A DNA stretch of 64,000 nucleotides, taken from Peredibacter starrii. Lineage in GTDB: Bacteria; Bdellovibrionota; Bacteriovoracia; Bacteriovoracales; Bacteriovoracaceae. Under the pieces are notes generated by a model. The model did not search any database. It had not been told where the DNA came from and was given only the letters and a program-made list of their open reading frames with translations. The translations under genes and the position numbers were made by a program. Below, in pieces: positions 52,383 to 60,589 of this stretch. The DNA is taken from positions 1,178,001-1,242,000 of the forward strand of contig NZ_CP139487.1 in NCBI RefSeq assembly GCF_034259205.1, given 5' to 3'. Position 1 is the first letter of the stretch. Every line of letters starts with the position of its first letter.

Positions 52383-53027
52383 ATGAAGAAAAAACAGCTC
52401 CGCGCCCTGAATTCCCTCGAGAAGTGGCTTTTAAAAGAAGTTCCGAGTCAGGAAATACTAAAAGAGGCCTTCAAAACCATCCGTGGTGCTCTGGAAAGTC
52501 TACCCGAGGAAATTGATGAAATTCCTGCGGGATTACCGGTCCCGGCCGAAATTGCAAGTGAGCCTCAAACGATTGCTCTCTATTCAGATGGCGGATGTCG
52601 TGGAAATCCGGGTCCGGGTGCATTTGCATACGTCGTACAAAATCACCAAGGTGAAGTTCTTGCAGAAGGTGTGGAGTTTGAAGCTCACACCACAAATAAT
52701 AAGATGGAGCTCTCGGGCCCGATTCGTGGTCTTTCAGAGTTAAAGGATATTCTTCCTGAATCACGTCTTACAAAAATCAAGGTCATCACTGATTCAAAAT
52801 ATGTTGTGGACGGAATGAAGAGTTGGGTCGCAGGCTGGAAGTCTCGTGGTTGGAAAAAGGCCGATGGTAAAGCGCCAGAGAATCTTGAGCTTTGGCAGGA
52901 GCTTGATCGAGTGAAAGATTCATTCCTGCAAGTAGAATGGGCCTGGGTAAAAGGTCATGGCGGACATCCGCAAAACGAATACTGTGATAAGAAGGCCAAT
53001 GAGGCGATGGATGCGAATCTTTCTTAG
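52383..53027 (+). CDS. rnhA: Ribonuclease HI with N-terminal extension
   Basis: Cuts RNA in RNA-DNA hybrids. The catalytic core from about residue 62 has Asp in YSDGGCRGNPGPG, Glu in NNKMELSGP, Asp in ITDSKYVVDGMKSWV and the final His/Asp in VKGHGGHPQNEYCD. The first 60 residues are a charged helix not found in E. coli RNase HI and lack a hybrid-binding motif I can name. ATG 52383 (MKKKQLRALNSLEKW) is preferred to TTG 52368. It overlaps the next gene by 17 nt. Confidence 0.92.
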   Translation: MKKKQLRALNSLEKWLLKEVPSQEILKEAFKTIRGALESLPEEIDEIPAGLPVPAEIASEPQTIALYSDGGCRGNPGPGAFAYVVQNHQGEVLAEGVEFEAHTTNNKMELSGPIRGLSELKDILPESRLTKIKVITDSKYVVDGMKSWVAGWKSRGWKKADGKAPENLELWQELDRVKDSFLQVEWAWVKGHGGHPQNEYCDKKANEAMDANLS

Positions 53028-53811
53028 TCTTCTCTTTCTATCATTTCATCTCGAGGCCGCTTGCGAATTTAAAGCAGCGGCCAAGAAAGTCATTTCGCTT
53101 TCTGGAACTTCAACCGTTGTATTTAAAGAGTTGGGACTTCTCTCAAAACTTCACGGTATTTCTGTTTTCAATCCTATCAGTGATAAAGAATTTTCCGGCA
53201 AGGTCTATCCGGGCGGAATCTTTTTATCTCATAGTGCACTTTCTGAATTAGAAGGAAGTGTGGTGTTTTATGATGAGAGTCGTGATCTGAAAAAAGTTTT
53301 AGGTTCTCGTAAAACCATCATCGCCACTGAAATTCATACTCGAGGTCTCACTCCTAAAGAATCAATGGATGGAACAATTAAGGCGATTACTCCTTATGTT
53401 CAGAATTGTGAAGATAAGATCACGACTTTGAATTCTAAGATCAAAACCTTGGAAGAAAAGCTACTTAAGAAAATTCCGAATGATCTCAATGTCGTTTTTT
53501 ATTTGGGAGAGTTTCACAGTGGTCGCGCACCAGAATTTGTGATGGTCAATGACGGTGTCGTAAAGTGGCTTAAGGATTTGAAGAAAATCAAAACTTATCC
53601 CACGGATCTTGCTTACGTAAACTGGTCATCGAAGCTCATGAGTGAGATGCCGGTAAATACGATGCATGTGGGAGTGAAAGATCCGGGTCGTGATAATAAG
53701 CGAGAAATAAAAAGGTCATCCCAGAGGATGACCTTTATTTATCCTGGTTCTTTGGTTCCAGGTGTAACTCAGCTTGAAGCTTTTCTTTATTGGGCAGAAT
53801 CTATTTTTTAG
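53011..53811 (+). CDS. ABC transporter substrate-binding protein (BtuF/FecB-like)
   Basis: A 266-residue exported binding protein. The signal MRIFLSLLFLSFHLEA is followed by AAKKVISLSGTSTVVFKELG, the start of the periplasmic-binding family that serves cobalamin, heme and siderophore importers. Residues about 140-165 form the linking helix. GAGG six nt before ATG 53011 supports that start. The ATPase and FecCD-type permease lie downstream (54.8-56.3 kb) beyond an opposite-strand gene. Substrate unknown; iron or B12 is likely by family. Confidence 0.78.
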   Translation: MRIFLSLLFLSFHLEAACEFKAAAKKVISLSGTSTVVFKELGLLSKLHGISVFNPISDKEFSGKVYPGGIFLSHSALSELEGSVVFYDESRDLKKVLGSRKTIIATEIHTRGLTPKESMDGTIKAITPYVQNCEDKITTLNSKIKTLEEKLLKKIPNDLNVVFYLGEFHSGRAPEFVMVNDGVVKWLKDLKKIKTYPTDLAYVNWSSKLMSEMPVNTMHVGVKDPGRDNKREIKRSSQRMTFIYPGSLVPGVTQLEAFLYWAESIF

Positions 53812-54760
53812 TTTTTGCTTTATTTGCAGCAACCATATCCTGAGCGATCTTTTTCATACGTTGAAATTCTTCAGTTGAACCGATTCCTCCAGACGTAGTC
53901 ATTTTCATTTCCATTTCTTTTGCCTGCTTCACGCGCTCATTTGAATTCGGGTGTGAGGCCATGGCATCTGATAACCAAACCATCGCAGCGTTCTGACCTT
54001 TCTTCGCTTCTTTTTCCATTGAAGCAAGTTTTGAGTAGAAGTCGCCAATCTTCGTTTTATCGTAACCGGCCACAGTTGCGTATCTGAAGCCCACGCGATC
54101 TGATTCTAATTCATCTTCCTGAGAGTTTTTCATGAAGACAAACTTCTGAACCATTAATCCACCAACTGCACCACCACCTGCACCATAGGCGGTGTACTTC
54201 GCCAAACAGGCAGTGTCTTTTGGAGCGCAAAGTTTTTTACTAAGCATATAGCCGGCAGCTCCACCAAGAGCAGCACCAACTCCACCGAACACCCAAGTTT
54301 TCGTTTGTTCCTTCTTTGCTATATACATGCGCTCAGCTGTATGGCGAGCAGTCACGTGGCCAATCTCATGTCCTAATACGCCTGCGATTTCCGCTTCAGA
54401 ATCGGCCATCGCAATAATAGGTGCAGTGATAAAGACACTTCCTGCCGGCATTGCAAACGCGTTCACCGCTTGCACATCAACCACTGTGAAAGTGTAAGTG
54501 TATGGGTTGTTATTTAAGCGATTAGCATTAACGAGCTTCTGACCCAAGCGATTGATGTAGGCCTGGATCTCTTTATTTTCGGCCGCTGGATATTCTTTCA
54601 TCATTTCCGGCAGGGCCTCCTTGGTTAACTTCTTTTCTTCATCAACAGTTAAGGCCACTTGTTGGCCCTCGTTATTTCCTTCGCGGTAGCGATCTGATGT
54701 CTTGGCGCAAGAAACCAAAAGAATCATCAGGGAAAGTCCCATGATTAGCTTATTTGTCAT
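53801..54760 (-). CDS. M48-family metalloprotease lipoprotein
   Basis: A 319-residue lipoprotein (lipobox LLVSC, Cys18). The zinc motif HEIGH (131-135) is followed by the M48 third ligand Glu217 in EDELESDRVGF. Between them lies an insertion (about 155-208) with two glycine-zipper-like hydrophobic segments (GGVGAALGGAAGYML, GAGGGAVGGLMV) separated by a loop with two Cys. Related to BepA/YcaL-type outer-membrane quality-control proteases. ATG 54760 is chosen; an earlier start lacks a signal. It overlaps the convergent binding-protein gene by 11 nt. Confidence 0.9.
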   Translation of the reverse strand: MTNKLIMGLSLMILLVSCAKTSDRYREGNNEGQQVALTVDEEKKLTKEALPEMMKEYPAAENKEIQAYINRLGQKLVNANRLNNNPYTYTFTVVDVQAVNAFAMPAGSVFITAPIIAMADSEAEIAGVLGHEIGHVTARHTAERMYIAKKEQTKTWVFGGVGAALGGAAGYMLSKKLCAPKDTACLAKYTAYGAGGGAVGGLMVQKFVFMKNSQEDELESDRVGFRYATVAGYDKTKIGDFYSKLASMEKEAKKGQNAAMVWLSDAMASHPNSNERVKQAKEMEMKMTTSGGIGSTEEFQRMKKIAQDMVAANKAKTKK

Positions 54761-54821
54761 ATATACCCCTCTAAAAGCGATTAACACATTTTATGTAAGA
54801 GGATAGAATCTTCCAAGAATT

Positions 54822-55409
54822 ATGTATAAATTCAAAATCACTGATCCTCATTTTTTGCCTCATTGTGCTTGTGATGTCGAGCTAACGGTTTCTCCTGGGG
54901 AAGTAGTGACTTTAGTGGGGGAGAACGGGCTTGGTAAATCCACCCTCATGAATCGCCTGTGGCAAACTTATGCCCATGACATGACCTACGTTGAACAAAA
55001 ACCGTTGGATCTTTTTTACGATCGTCCGCTTAGAAAAATTAAAGATGTTTTATTAAAATCTCGGGCCGATAAAATTGATAAAGAGTTTTTCGCTTCACTC
55101 TGGAAGCGTTTTGGCCTCGAACAAAAAGAGACTCGCTTGCATTCTTCGCTCTCTGGAGGAGAAGGTCAGGCGCTAAAAATCTCTTTGGCGCTGGCACAAA
55201 TGTCTCAATGCTATTTACTCGATGAGCCTTCGCAGTTTCTCGATGTGAATATGAAGCAAGTATTGAGTGCTGTCGTAAGTGAACTCCAAGCGAAGCAGAA
55301 GTCCATTGTTTTGGTTGAGCATGATAAGGAGTGGATTCGTCATTCTCGTTTTGTTCAATTGGGAGTTGTGGATGAGACTTTGAAAGAGGTGAAATCGTGG
55401 ACTATCTAA
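54822..55409 (+). CDS. ABC transporter ATPase (small)
   Basis: A 195-residue ABC ATPase with Walker A LVGENGLGKSTLMNRL, signature SLSGGEGQALKIS, Walker B YLLDEPSQFLD and switch His in VLVEHDKEW. At 195 residues it is short for an FecE/BtuD-type ATPase (usually about 250). It overlaps the permease gene by 13 nt. It is divergent from the M48 gene. Confidence 0.88.
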   Translation: MYKFKITDPHFLPHCACDVELTVSPGEVVTLVGENGLGKSTLMNRLWQTYAHDMTYVEQKPLDLFYDRPLRKIKDVLLKSRADKIDKEFFASLWKRFGLEQKETRLHSSLSGGEGQALKISLALAQMSQCYLLDEPSQFLDVNMKQVLSAVVSELQAKQKSIVLVEHDKEWIRHSRFVQLGVVDETLKEVKSWTI

Positions 55410-56272
55410 TTCCAAGATTTCTCTGTGCTTTTTTATCAGGCGCCATTCTTTCCCAGACGGGAAGTTTGATTCAAATGGGAACCAGAAATATTCTGGCGAG
55501 CCCTTCAACCCTTGGCTTTGATGGATTAAGTATTCTCTGGATTCTAATCCTTCATTCAATTCTATTGCTGACGGGTTATGAGCATCCAGTGACAGTATTG
55601 TTTCTTTTCGGAGTTCCGGTCTTTGCTCTCGTAGGACTCTTCTTTTCTAAATTTATCGGACAATCAAAAAATATTGAGCGACTGATTCTTTTGGGTCTTA
55701 CCTTTAACTTGTTGGTAGGGGCAGTCTTCTCGTTATGGCAGTTTTTGTTCCTGGCCTTTAATCTTCCGTTTCCGGTTGAGCTTTGGTTTGGTCATTTTCG
55801 TTTTGCGAACATTGAGGCCCTGGGAATTTTAATTGTTTTGGAACTTTTGATTCTCTTAGGGTGGTGGAGATTATCTAAAGAATTTTTATTATTTTCTCTG
55901 GGTAAGAACCTGGCGTCGAATTGGAAATTAGAGGAGAAACTCGTCTATAAGTTTCTATTTCTGACAGTGGCAATCGGAACATTTACCGTGATAAGTCTCT
56001 TTGGAGCATTCTCATTCATGGGCCTAGTGTTTCCCATTCTCGCCCGTAAGCTTTGGTTTAAAAAATTCGATCTTGCAGGAGAGTTTTTGATTGGTGGGTT
56101 TGCCAATGGACTATTACTCATGGCGATTGATTCCGCTTGTTACTACTTCCCGATCTTCGGGGCAGAAATTCCGGTAGGGCTGATAGCAACTGCTGTAGGT
56201 GCGCTGAGTCTTATTTTCCTTTTATGGAGTTCATACAGACCCATGGAAATTGTGGCAAAGACTAAAAAATAA
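55397..56272 (+). CDS. FecCD-type ABC transporter permease
   Basis: A 291-residue polytopic permease with about eight hydrophobic segments. The N-terminal FLSGAILSQTGSLIQMGTRN and ILASPSTLGFDG match the conserved start of siderophore/B12 permeases, and GAFSFMGLVFPILARK matches their coupling region. It is shorter than the usual 330 residues with ten segments. GTG start with GAGG. Together with the ATPase and the upstream binding protein it makes a minimal importer for iron chelate, heme or cobalamin. Confidence 0.87.
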   Translation: MDYLIPRFLCAFLSGAILSQTGSLIQMGTRNILASPSTLGFDGLSILWILILHSILLLTGYEHPVTVLFLFGVPVFALVGLFFSKFIGQSKNIERLILLGLTFNLLVGAVFSLWQFLFLAFNLPFPVELWFGHFRFANIEALGILIVLELLILLGWWRLSKEFLLFSLGKNLASNWKLEEKLVYKFLFLTVAIGTFTVISLFGAFSFMGLVFPILARKLWFKKFDLAGEFLIGGFANGLLLMAIDSACYYFPIFGAEIPVGLIATAVGALSLIFLLWSSYRPMEIVAKTKK

Positions 56273-56314
56273 AGTTATTCTTTAAATGTTTTAATCAACA
56301 AAGGATTGTTCTCT

Positions 56315-57046
56315 ATGAAAAACACGTGGGTTTTATTAAGCCTTTTAGTTTCTGTTCTAGTTCTCTCTGCTTGTTCTAAAAATGATCCAAAGAAAATTTC
56401 CCTTGAGTCTGAAGACGATAAAACGTTCTACGCTATGGGATACATGCTTGGTGGTAACCTTCAACGTCTAAGCCTTTCTGATAAAGAGCTTGCTGCTCTT
56501 TACAAAGGTGTTGCAATGGCCGCTAAGAACGAAAAGTCTGAAGTAGACATGGCCGTTTATCAGAACCGTATCCAAGAAGTTTTCAAAGCTCGTATGGATA
56601 AAGTTGCTGCTAAAGAAAAAGAAGCTGGTAAAGCTTTCATCGAAAAGTTCATCAAAGATGAAGGTGCTACTAAGACTGAATCAGGTCTAGCTTATAAAGT
56701 AATCAAAGAAGGTACTGGTGCTACTCCAACTGCTGAAGACGTTGTTGAAGTTCACTACCACGGTACACTTGCTGACGGTACAGTTTTCGATTCATCAGTT
56801 GAGCGCGGTAAGACAATCTCTTTCCCACTTAACCGTGTAATCAAAGGTTGGACTGAAGGTCTACAAACTATGAAAGAAGGCGGAAAAACTAAGTTCGTAA
56901 TTCCTTCTGACCTAGCTTACGGCGAAGCTGGTGCTCCTCCGAAAATCCCTGGTGGCGCAACTCTAGTTTTCGAAGTTGAGCTTTTCAAAGTTACAAAAGC
57001 TGCTGACGCTAACAAGCCAGCTGCTCCAGCTCCAAAGAAAAAGTAA
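56315..57046 (+). CDS. FKBP-type peptidyl-prolyl isomerase lipoprotein
   Basis: A 243-residue lipoprotein ([20 protein letters not shown], lipobox Cys20). It has an FKBP_N helical dimerisation domain (to about 120) and a C-terminal FKBP domain ([54 protein letters not shown]), the Mip/FkpA layout. It is expected to help fold exported proteins. ATG 56315 follows AAGGATTG. Strong codon bias and a strong terminator suggest high expression as a single gene. Confidence 0.95.
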   Translation: MKNTWVLLSLLVSVLVLSACSKNDPKKISLESEDDKTFYAMGYMLGGNLQRLSLSDKELAALYKGVAMAAKNEKSEVDMAVYQNRIQEVFKARMDKVAAKEKEAGKAFIEKFIKDEGATKTESGLAYKVIKEGTGATPTAEDVVEVHYHGTLADGTVFDSSVERGKTISFPLNRVIKGWTEGLQTMKEGGKTKFVIPSDLAYGEAGAPPKIPGGATLVFEVELFKVTKAADANKPAAPAPKKK

Positions 57047-57073
57047 TTCTTTTAGATTAGATCTAATAGATGA

Positions 57074-57101
57074 GGGCGGTAGCAATACCGCCCTTTTTTT
57101 T
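57074..57101 (+). terminator. Intrinsic terminator after FKBP gene
   Basis: GGGCGGTA / TACCGCCC with GCAA loop (57074-57093) followed by eight T. Confidence 0.93.
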
Positions 57102-57188
57102 GCACTGAAATTGGCCTGTAATCTGCTTTTGAATCACGATACATATAAAGACTCATCTCTGAATTAATTCTGAAGCCTGCGGGGATCA

Positions 57189-57388
57189 CTTTCGCCAGCG
57201 GCGGTAATAATTACTTTCGCCAGCGGCAGTAATATTCACTTTCTCCAGCGGCAGTAATATTCACTTTCTCCAGCGGCAGTAATATTCACTTTCTCCAGCG
57301 GCGGTAATATTCACTTTCTCCAGCGGCGGTAATATTCACTTTCTCCAGCGGCGGTAATAATTACTTTCTCCAGCGTCAGTAATTAACC
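57189..57388. repeat. Eight tandem 25-bp repeats
   Basis: Units start at 57189 and every 25 nt to 57364 without spacers. Each begins CTTTC(T/G)CCAGCGGC and ends (A/G)GTAATATTCA. Variants: units 1 and 7 end AATAATTA; units 1-2 have CGCC instead of CTCC; unit 8 is degenerate. The period is not a multiple of three and stops occur in all frames, so it is non-coding. Confidence 0.95.
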
Positions 57389-57464
57389 CTTATCATTCTT
57401 TATAAATGTCTTTCTAAGCAAAGGAAGAGCAGAGGAGGGCGATCTAAAAGTCAGAACAAGCACA

Positions 57465-57491
57465 AAAAAAAGGCCACCTTCCGGTGGCCTT
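57465..57491 (-). terminator. Intrinsic terminator of the secreted metalloprotease gene
   Basis: On the minus strand AAGGCCACC / GGTGGCCTT (loop of 4) is followed by a run of T (A-run at 57464-57471 on the plus strand), 25 nt after the gene end. Confidence 0.88.
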
Positions 57492-57515
57492 CATATAAAT
57501 CAATTTATCTAAGAA

Positions 57516-58433
57516 TTACTTAGAAGGTTTGAACCAACAAAGTGGACGTGTACCAGATTTGTGGCCAAGAGAACCGTGACAAGTACCTTTTACTTCGTCA
57601 GTAGCAGATACGTCTTCGTTCATGCTTACGTCACAGATAGAACCTTGGTAGTAAGTATCTAGACGACACTGAGCTTTAGGGTGGTTGTCATCTGTTTTAG
57701 AAACAACTGCTCTGTCTGGAGTTTCGAAAGCTGTAGCAGGTAGGTTACCAAGAGCTGAGAATAGATCTGAAACTGATTTACCCGCCATTGAAGTACGGAT
57801 ACAAAGAGCAGTATCTTCTTTATCGTTCTTAGTAGCTTTTTTACAACCATCAACAACCATCTTCGGAGCGTTCATAGCTTTTACGATAGCTTGGTTATTG
57901 TCGTTTACCCATGTTTTACGAAGACACTTAAGAACTGCGAAGTAGTCAGATTGACCTTCGTTTGAAGCCCAGCTAACAGCTCCACCGCCGTTACCGCCCC
58001 ACCATCCGCCGCCGCCAGCAGATTGACCTTTTCTTGGAGCTCCACCGATGTGGTGACCAAGTTCGTGACACACAACTAGAGACATACCGTCTTTAGTGAT
58101 TGTGTTGTGACGAGCTAGACCGCCGAACATAGCAACTTTCCAAGTTTTACCTTGTTGAGAAGCGTATGCGTTAACTGTACCGTCAGTCCAGTTACGCTCG
58201 ATATATAGTTTGCCACCTAGGTTAGCAACGATTGGAGAGTAGATGCGTTCAACTTCGTCGATAGCGTCATTGAATTCAGCTTCTGTGATACCGCCCTTAA
58301 GACCTTTCTGATCTGCAGAGATGTATAGATCGTTCTCAGGAACGAATCCACCTTTACCATCTTGTGAACAAGCAAGTGCTGATCCAGCAAGTGTAAGGCC
58401 TAGTGCCAATGCTGTAAGTTTCTTCATAGTCAT
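57516..58433 (-). CDS. Secreted HExxH metalloprotease-like protein
   Basis: A 305-residue exported protein with signal MTMKKLTALALGLTLAGSALA. The zinc motif VVCHELGHHIGG is followed by a Gly/Trp-rich loop and NEGQSDYFAVLKC, whose Glu/Asp would complete a gluzincin-type site. Eight or more Cys suggest disulfides. The body is not an obvious member of a named peptidase family. Strong codon bias suggests high expression. GGAGG lies 9 nt before the ATG; a second ATG 6 nt later is possible. Confidence 0.85.
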   Translation of the reverse strand: MTMKKLTALALGLTLAGSALACSQDGKGGFVPENDLYISADQKGLKGGITEAEFNDAIDEVERIYSPIVANLGGKLYIERNWTDGTVNAYASQQGKTWKVAMFGGLARHNTITKDGMSLVVCHELGHHIGGAPRKGQSAGGGGWWGGNGGGAVSWASNEGQSDYFAVLKCLRKTWVNDNNQAIVKAMNAPKMVVDGCKKATKNDKEDTALCIRTSMAGKSVSDLFSALGNLPATAFETPDRAVVSKTDDNHPKAQCRLDTYYQGSICDVSMNEDVSATDEVKGTCHGSLGHKSGTRPLCWFKPSK

Positions 58434-58614
58434 TCTCGGTATCCTCCGTGATCTCTAATACAATTTTGTGTTAGGATTTTATTTGGATGGTTATTGTTTC
58501 GTTTTTCAAAAAAACCTGTCTAGTCAGAAATTCATTTTGGCCTCAGGTTGTAAGAAGATGTTGGAAAACCGACCAAAATAGGCAGTTGCGCGCAAAATCA
58601 ATTAAAGGAAATTC

Positions 58615-58926
58615 ATGTTTTTCATCGCGTTTTATGTTCCCGAAGATCACGCAGAGAAGGTGAAAGAAGCTATGTTCCTGGCAGGTGCAGGAACAATTGG
58701 TAACTATCGTCGATGTTCCTTTGAATACAAAGGAGTAGGCCAGTTTGAGCCACTCGCAGGAAGTGATCCTTTCATCGGAAAAGTTGGTGATGTCGAACGT
58801 GTTCCAGAACTCAAAGTGGAAATGGTTTGTGCAGAAGGACATCTAGCCGCAGCAATTTCGGCTTTAAAGATGTCACATCCGTACGAAACTCCCGCTTATC
58901 ACGTGATAAAAACAGTCGGGATTTAA
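58615..58926 (+). CDS. NIF3/YqfO-type stand-alone domain protein
   Basis: A 103-residue protein matching the small CutA-like domain inserted in NIF3/YqfO proteins (MFFIAFYVPEDHAEKVKEAM, GNYRRCSFEYKGVGQFEP, KMSHPYETPAYHV). As a stand-alone protein its function is unknown; metal or nucleotide binding has been suggested for the fold. AAGGAAA precedes the ATG. It is followed by the cupredoxin gene. Confidence 0.85.
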   Translation: MFFIAFYVPEDHAEKVKEAMFLAGAGTIGNYRRCSFEYKGVGQFEPLAGSDPFIGKVGDVERVPELKVEMVCAEGHLAAAISALKMSHPYETPAYHVIKTVGI

Positions 58927-58941
58927 GCTGTAATTAAAGCT

Positions 58942-58968
58942 AAAAAGTTGATCCATTCAAACCGATAA
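58942..58968 (+). promoter_or_regulatory. Sigma-28-like promoter candidate before the cupredoxin gene
   Basis: ACCGATAA (58961-58968) matches the GCCGATAA -10 in 7 of 8 bases; 11 nt upstream AAAAAGTT matches TAAAGTTT in 5 of 8. The ATG at 58992 would have a leader of about 16 nt. Confidence 0.35.
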
Positions 58969-58991
58969 GAAAAGAGAACAAAGAGGTTTAA

Positions 58992-59390
58992 ATGAAGCTC
59001 TTCCTTTTTTCTATTCTACTTTCTACTCAGCTCTTCGCTGCTGAAAACAAGACACCACCCCTGCGTGAAGTGGCCGTTATTGTGACTAAAGAGGGTTATT
59101 ACCCAAAGTCTCTTTCAGTTTTTGAAGGCGAAAAGGTGAAGTTTTATGTGACTTCAACGGTGGAAGAACCTCATTGTTTAATCGTGGAATCTCATAAAGT
59201 GTTCCTGGCCGCCAATAAAGGCAAGGTCACTGAGGCAGAGGCGGTCTTTGATAAGGCCGGAGAATTTGCCTTTTATTGTCCAAGTTCAAAAAATGACGGA
59301 AAAATAGTGGTTTTAAAGAAAGTTGTGCCGAAGAGAGAAGTGGCCTCAGAAAAAGGGGACGGCATGCTTTGGACCCCAAAAGAGTATTAG
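58992..59390 (+). CDS. Exported cupredoxin-like protein
   Basis: A 132-residue exported protein (signal MKLFLFSILLSTQLFAA) with the cupredoxin_1 fold: VTKEGYYPKSLSVFEGEKV, VEEPHCLIVE and GEFAFYCPSS. The His of EEPH and Cys of FYCPS are two expected copper ligands, but the second His and the Met that follow in blue copper proteins are absent (SSKNDGK). It may hold another metal or none. It lies 12 nt before cpaF. Confidence 0.78.
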   Translation: MKLFLFSILLSTQLFAAENKTPPLREVAVIVTKEGYYPKSLSVFEGEKVKFYVTSTVEEPHCLIVESHKVFLAANKGKVTEAEAVFDKAGEFAFYCPSSKNDGKIVVLKKVVPKREVASEKGDGMLWTPKEY

Positions 59391-59402
59391 GAGCTTTCAG
59401 TC

Positions 59403-60533
59403 ATGAGTAGCGTTTTTCAGGACGCAATTTCGACCCTCTTAGCACCAATCGGCGATTTGCTGAAAGATCCTTCTATTTCAGAAGTCATGATCAACGGTCC
59501 CTTCGATATTTTCATTGAACGTAAAGGTCTCGTTTACCGAGTTCCAAATAAATTTCCAGATGACGAATCTTTGATGGCCTCGATGCGAGCAGTTGCTCAG
59601 TCGGTAGGTCGTGTGATTGATTCAGATAATCCTCGTCTGGATGCTCGTCTGCCGGACGGTTCACGTATTGCCGTAGTGATTCCACCAATGGCCAAGGCCG
59701 GTGTGACAGTTGCGATTCGTAAATTCTCAGAGGAGAAATTAGGTCTGAAGGATCTAATTAACTTCGGTTCGCTTTCACCAGATGGCGCGCGTTTTCTCGA
59801 TTGCTGCATGTATATGGGTAAGAACACTCTCGTGAGTGGTGGTACCGGTTCAGGTAAGACCACCATGCTGAACGTTCTTGGTGGCCGCATGCCAAAAACT
59901 CAGCGCCTTCTTATCATTGAAGATGCGGCCGAACTTCAAATTAAAGCTGAGCACGTGGTTCAATTTGAAACACGTAAGCCAAATAAAGAGCGTGGGATCA
60001 AAGAAGTGACCATCAGAGATTTGATGGAATCAGCACTCCGTCTTCGTCCAGATAGAATTATCGTGGGGGAGGTTCGTGGTCCTGAGGCACTTGATCTTCT
60101 AAATGCCATGGGTACCGGTCACGAAGGTTCAATGGGTACGGTTCACGCCAACTCACCGGTCGATGCTTGTACTCGTCTAGAGACTTTGTGTCTGATGGGT
60201 GAAACGAAAATTCCACCTGATGCTATTCGTAAAATGGTCGGAAGTGCTCTGCAATTAATCGTTCAATGTAGCCGTTACCATGATGGTGGTCGTCGTACTT
60301 CTCATATCTCAGAAGTTCTGGGTGTGGATGAGCACGGTCGTTATGTGGTGCGAGATATTTTTCGCTGGGTGCAAACTGGTAAGGATGAGAACGGTAAGTT
60401 CATCGGAGAAATGGTTCCGACGGGTTACGTTCCAACATTCTTTGAAGAGTTTGTGGCCAATAAACTTCCATTCCCAAGAGCAAACTTTAAGCCGCCTGAA
60501 TGGGCCCTTCCAATGCTTAAGAAAGCATCTTAA
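59403..60533 (+). CDS. cpaF: CpaF/TadA-family secretion ATPase
   Basis: A 376-residue hexameric-type ATPase of Tad pilus/type II/IV systems. It has Walker A SGGTGSGKTTMLNVL, the Asp box IIEDAAELQI, Walker B RPDRIIVGEVRG and the His box TGHEGSMGTVHANS. The N-terminal domain of about 120 residues is normal. No tadB, tadC, pilin or CpaB/C genes are adjacent, so it is an orphan here. It follows the cupredoxin gene by 12 nt and precedes enolase by 56 nt. Confidence 0.93.
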   Translation: MSSVFQDAISTLLAPIGDLLKDPSISEVMINGPFDIFIERKGLVYRVPNKFPDDESLMASMRAVAQSVGRVIDSDNPRLDARLPDGSRIAVVIPPMAKAGVTVAIRKFSEEKLGLKDLINFGSLSPDGARFLDCCMYMGKNTLVSGGTGSGKTTMLNVLGGRMPKTQRLLIIEDAAELQIKAEHVVQFETRKPNKERGIKEVTIRDLMESALRLRPDRIIVGEVRGPEALDLLNAMGTGHEGSMGTVHANSPVDACTRLETLCLMGETKIPPDAIRKMVGSALQLIVQCSRYHDGGRRTSHISEVLGVDEHGRYVVRDIFRWVQTGKDENGKFIGEMVPTGYVPTFFEEFVANKLPFPRANFKPPEWALPMLKKAS

Positions 60534-60589
60534 AAGACTTTTCAGAAGTTTTAAGCTGAGTAGAATAGAGGCACTACAAAGGAGCCTCT

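Larger units (their letters stand above)
57102..57515. other. Intergenic region holding a 25-bp tandem repeat
   Basis: About 410 nt without a credible gene, between the FKBP terminator and the terminator of the minus-strand metalloprotease. The repeat (57189-57388) fills half of it. The flanks 57102-57188 and 57389-57464 show no further signal I can name. Confidence 0.6.

Noticed and set aside
57061-57190. Minus-strand frame running from the repeat through the FKBP terminator
   Set aside because: It crosses an intrinsic terminator, has no start signal and no recognisable protein character.
57189-57388. CRISPR array
   Set aside because: The 25-bp units are directly abutting with no spacers, and no cas genes are present.
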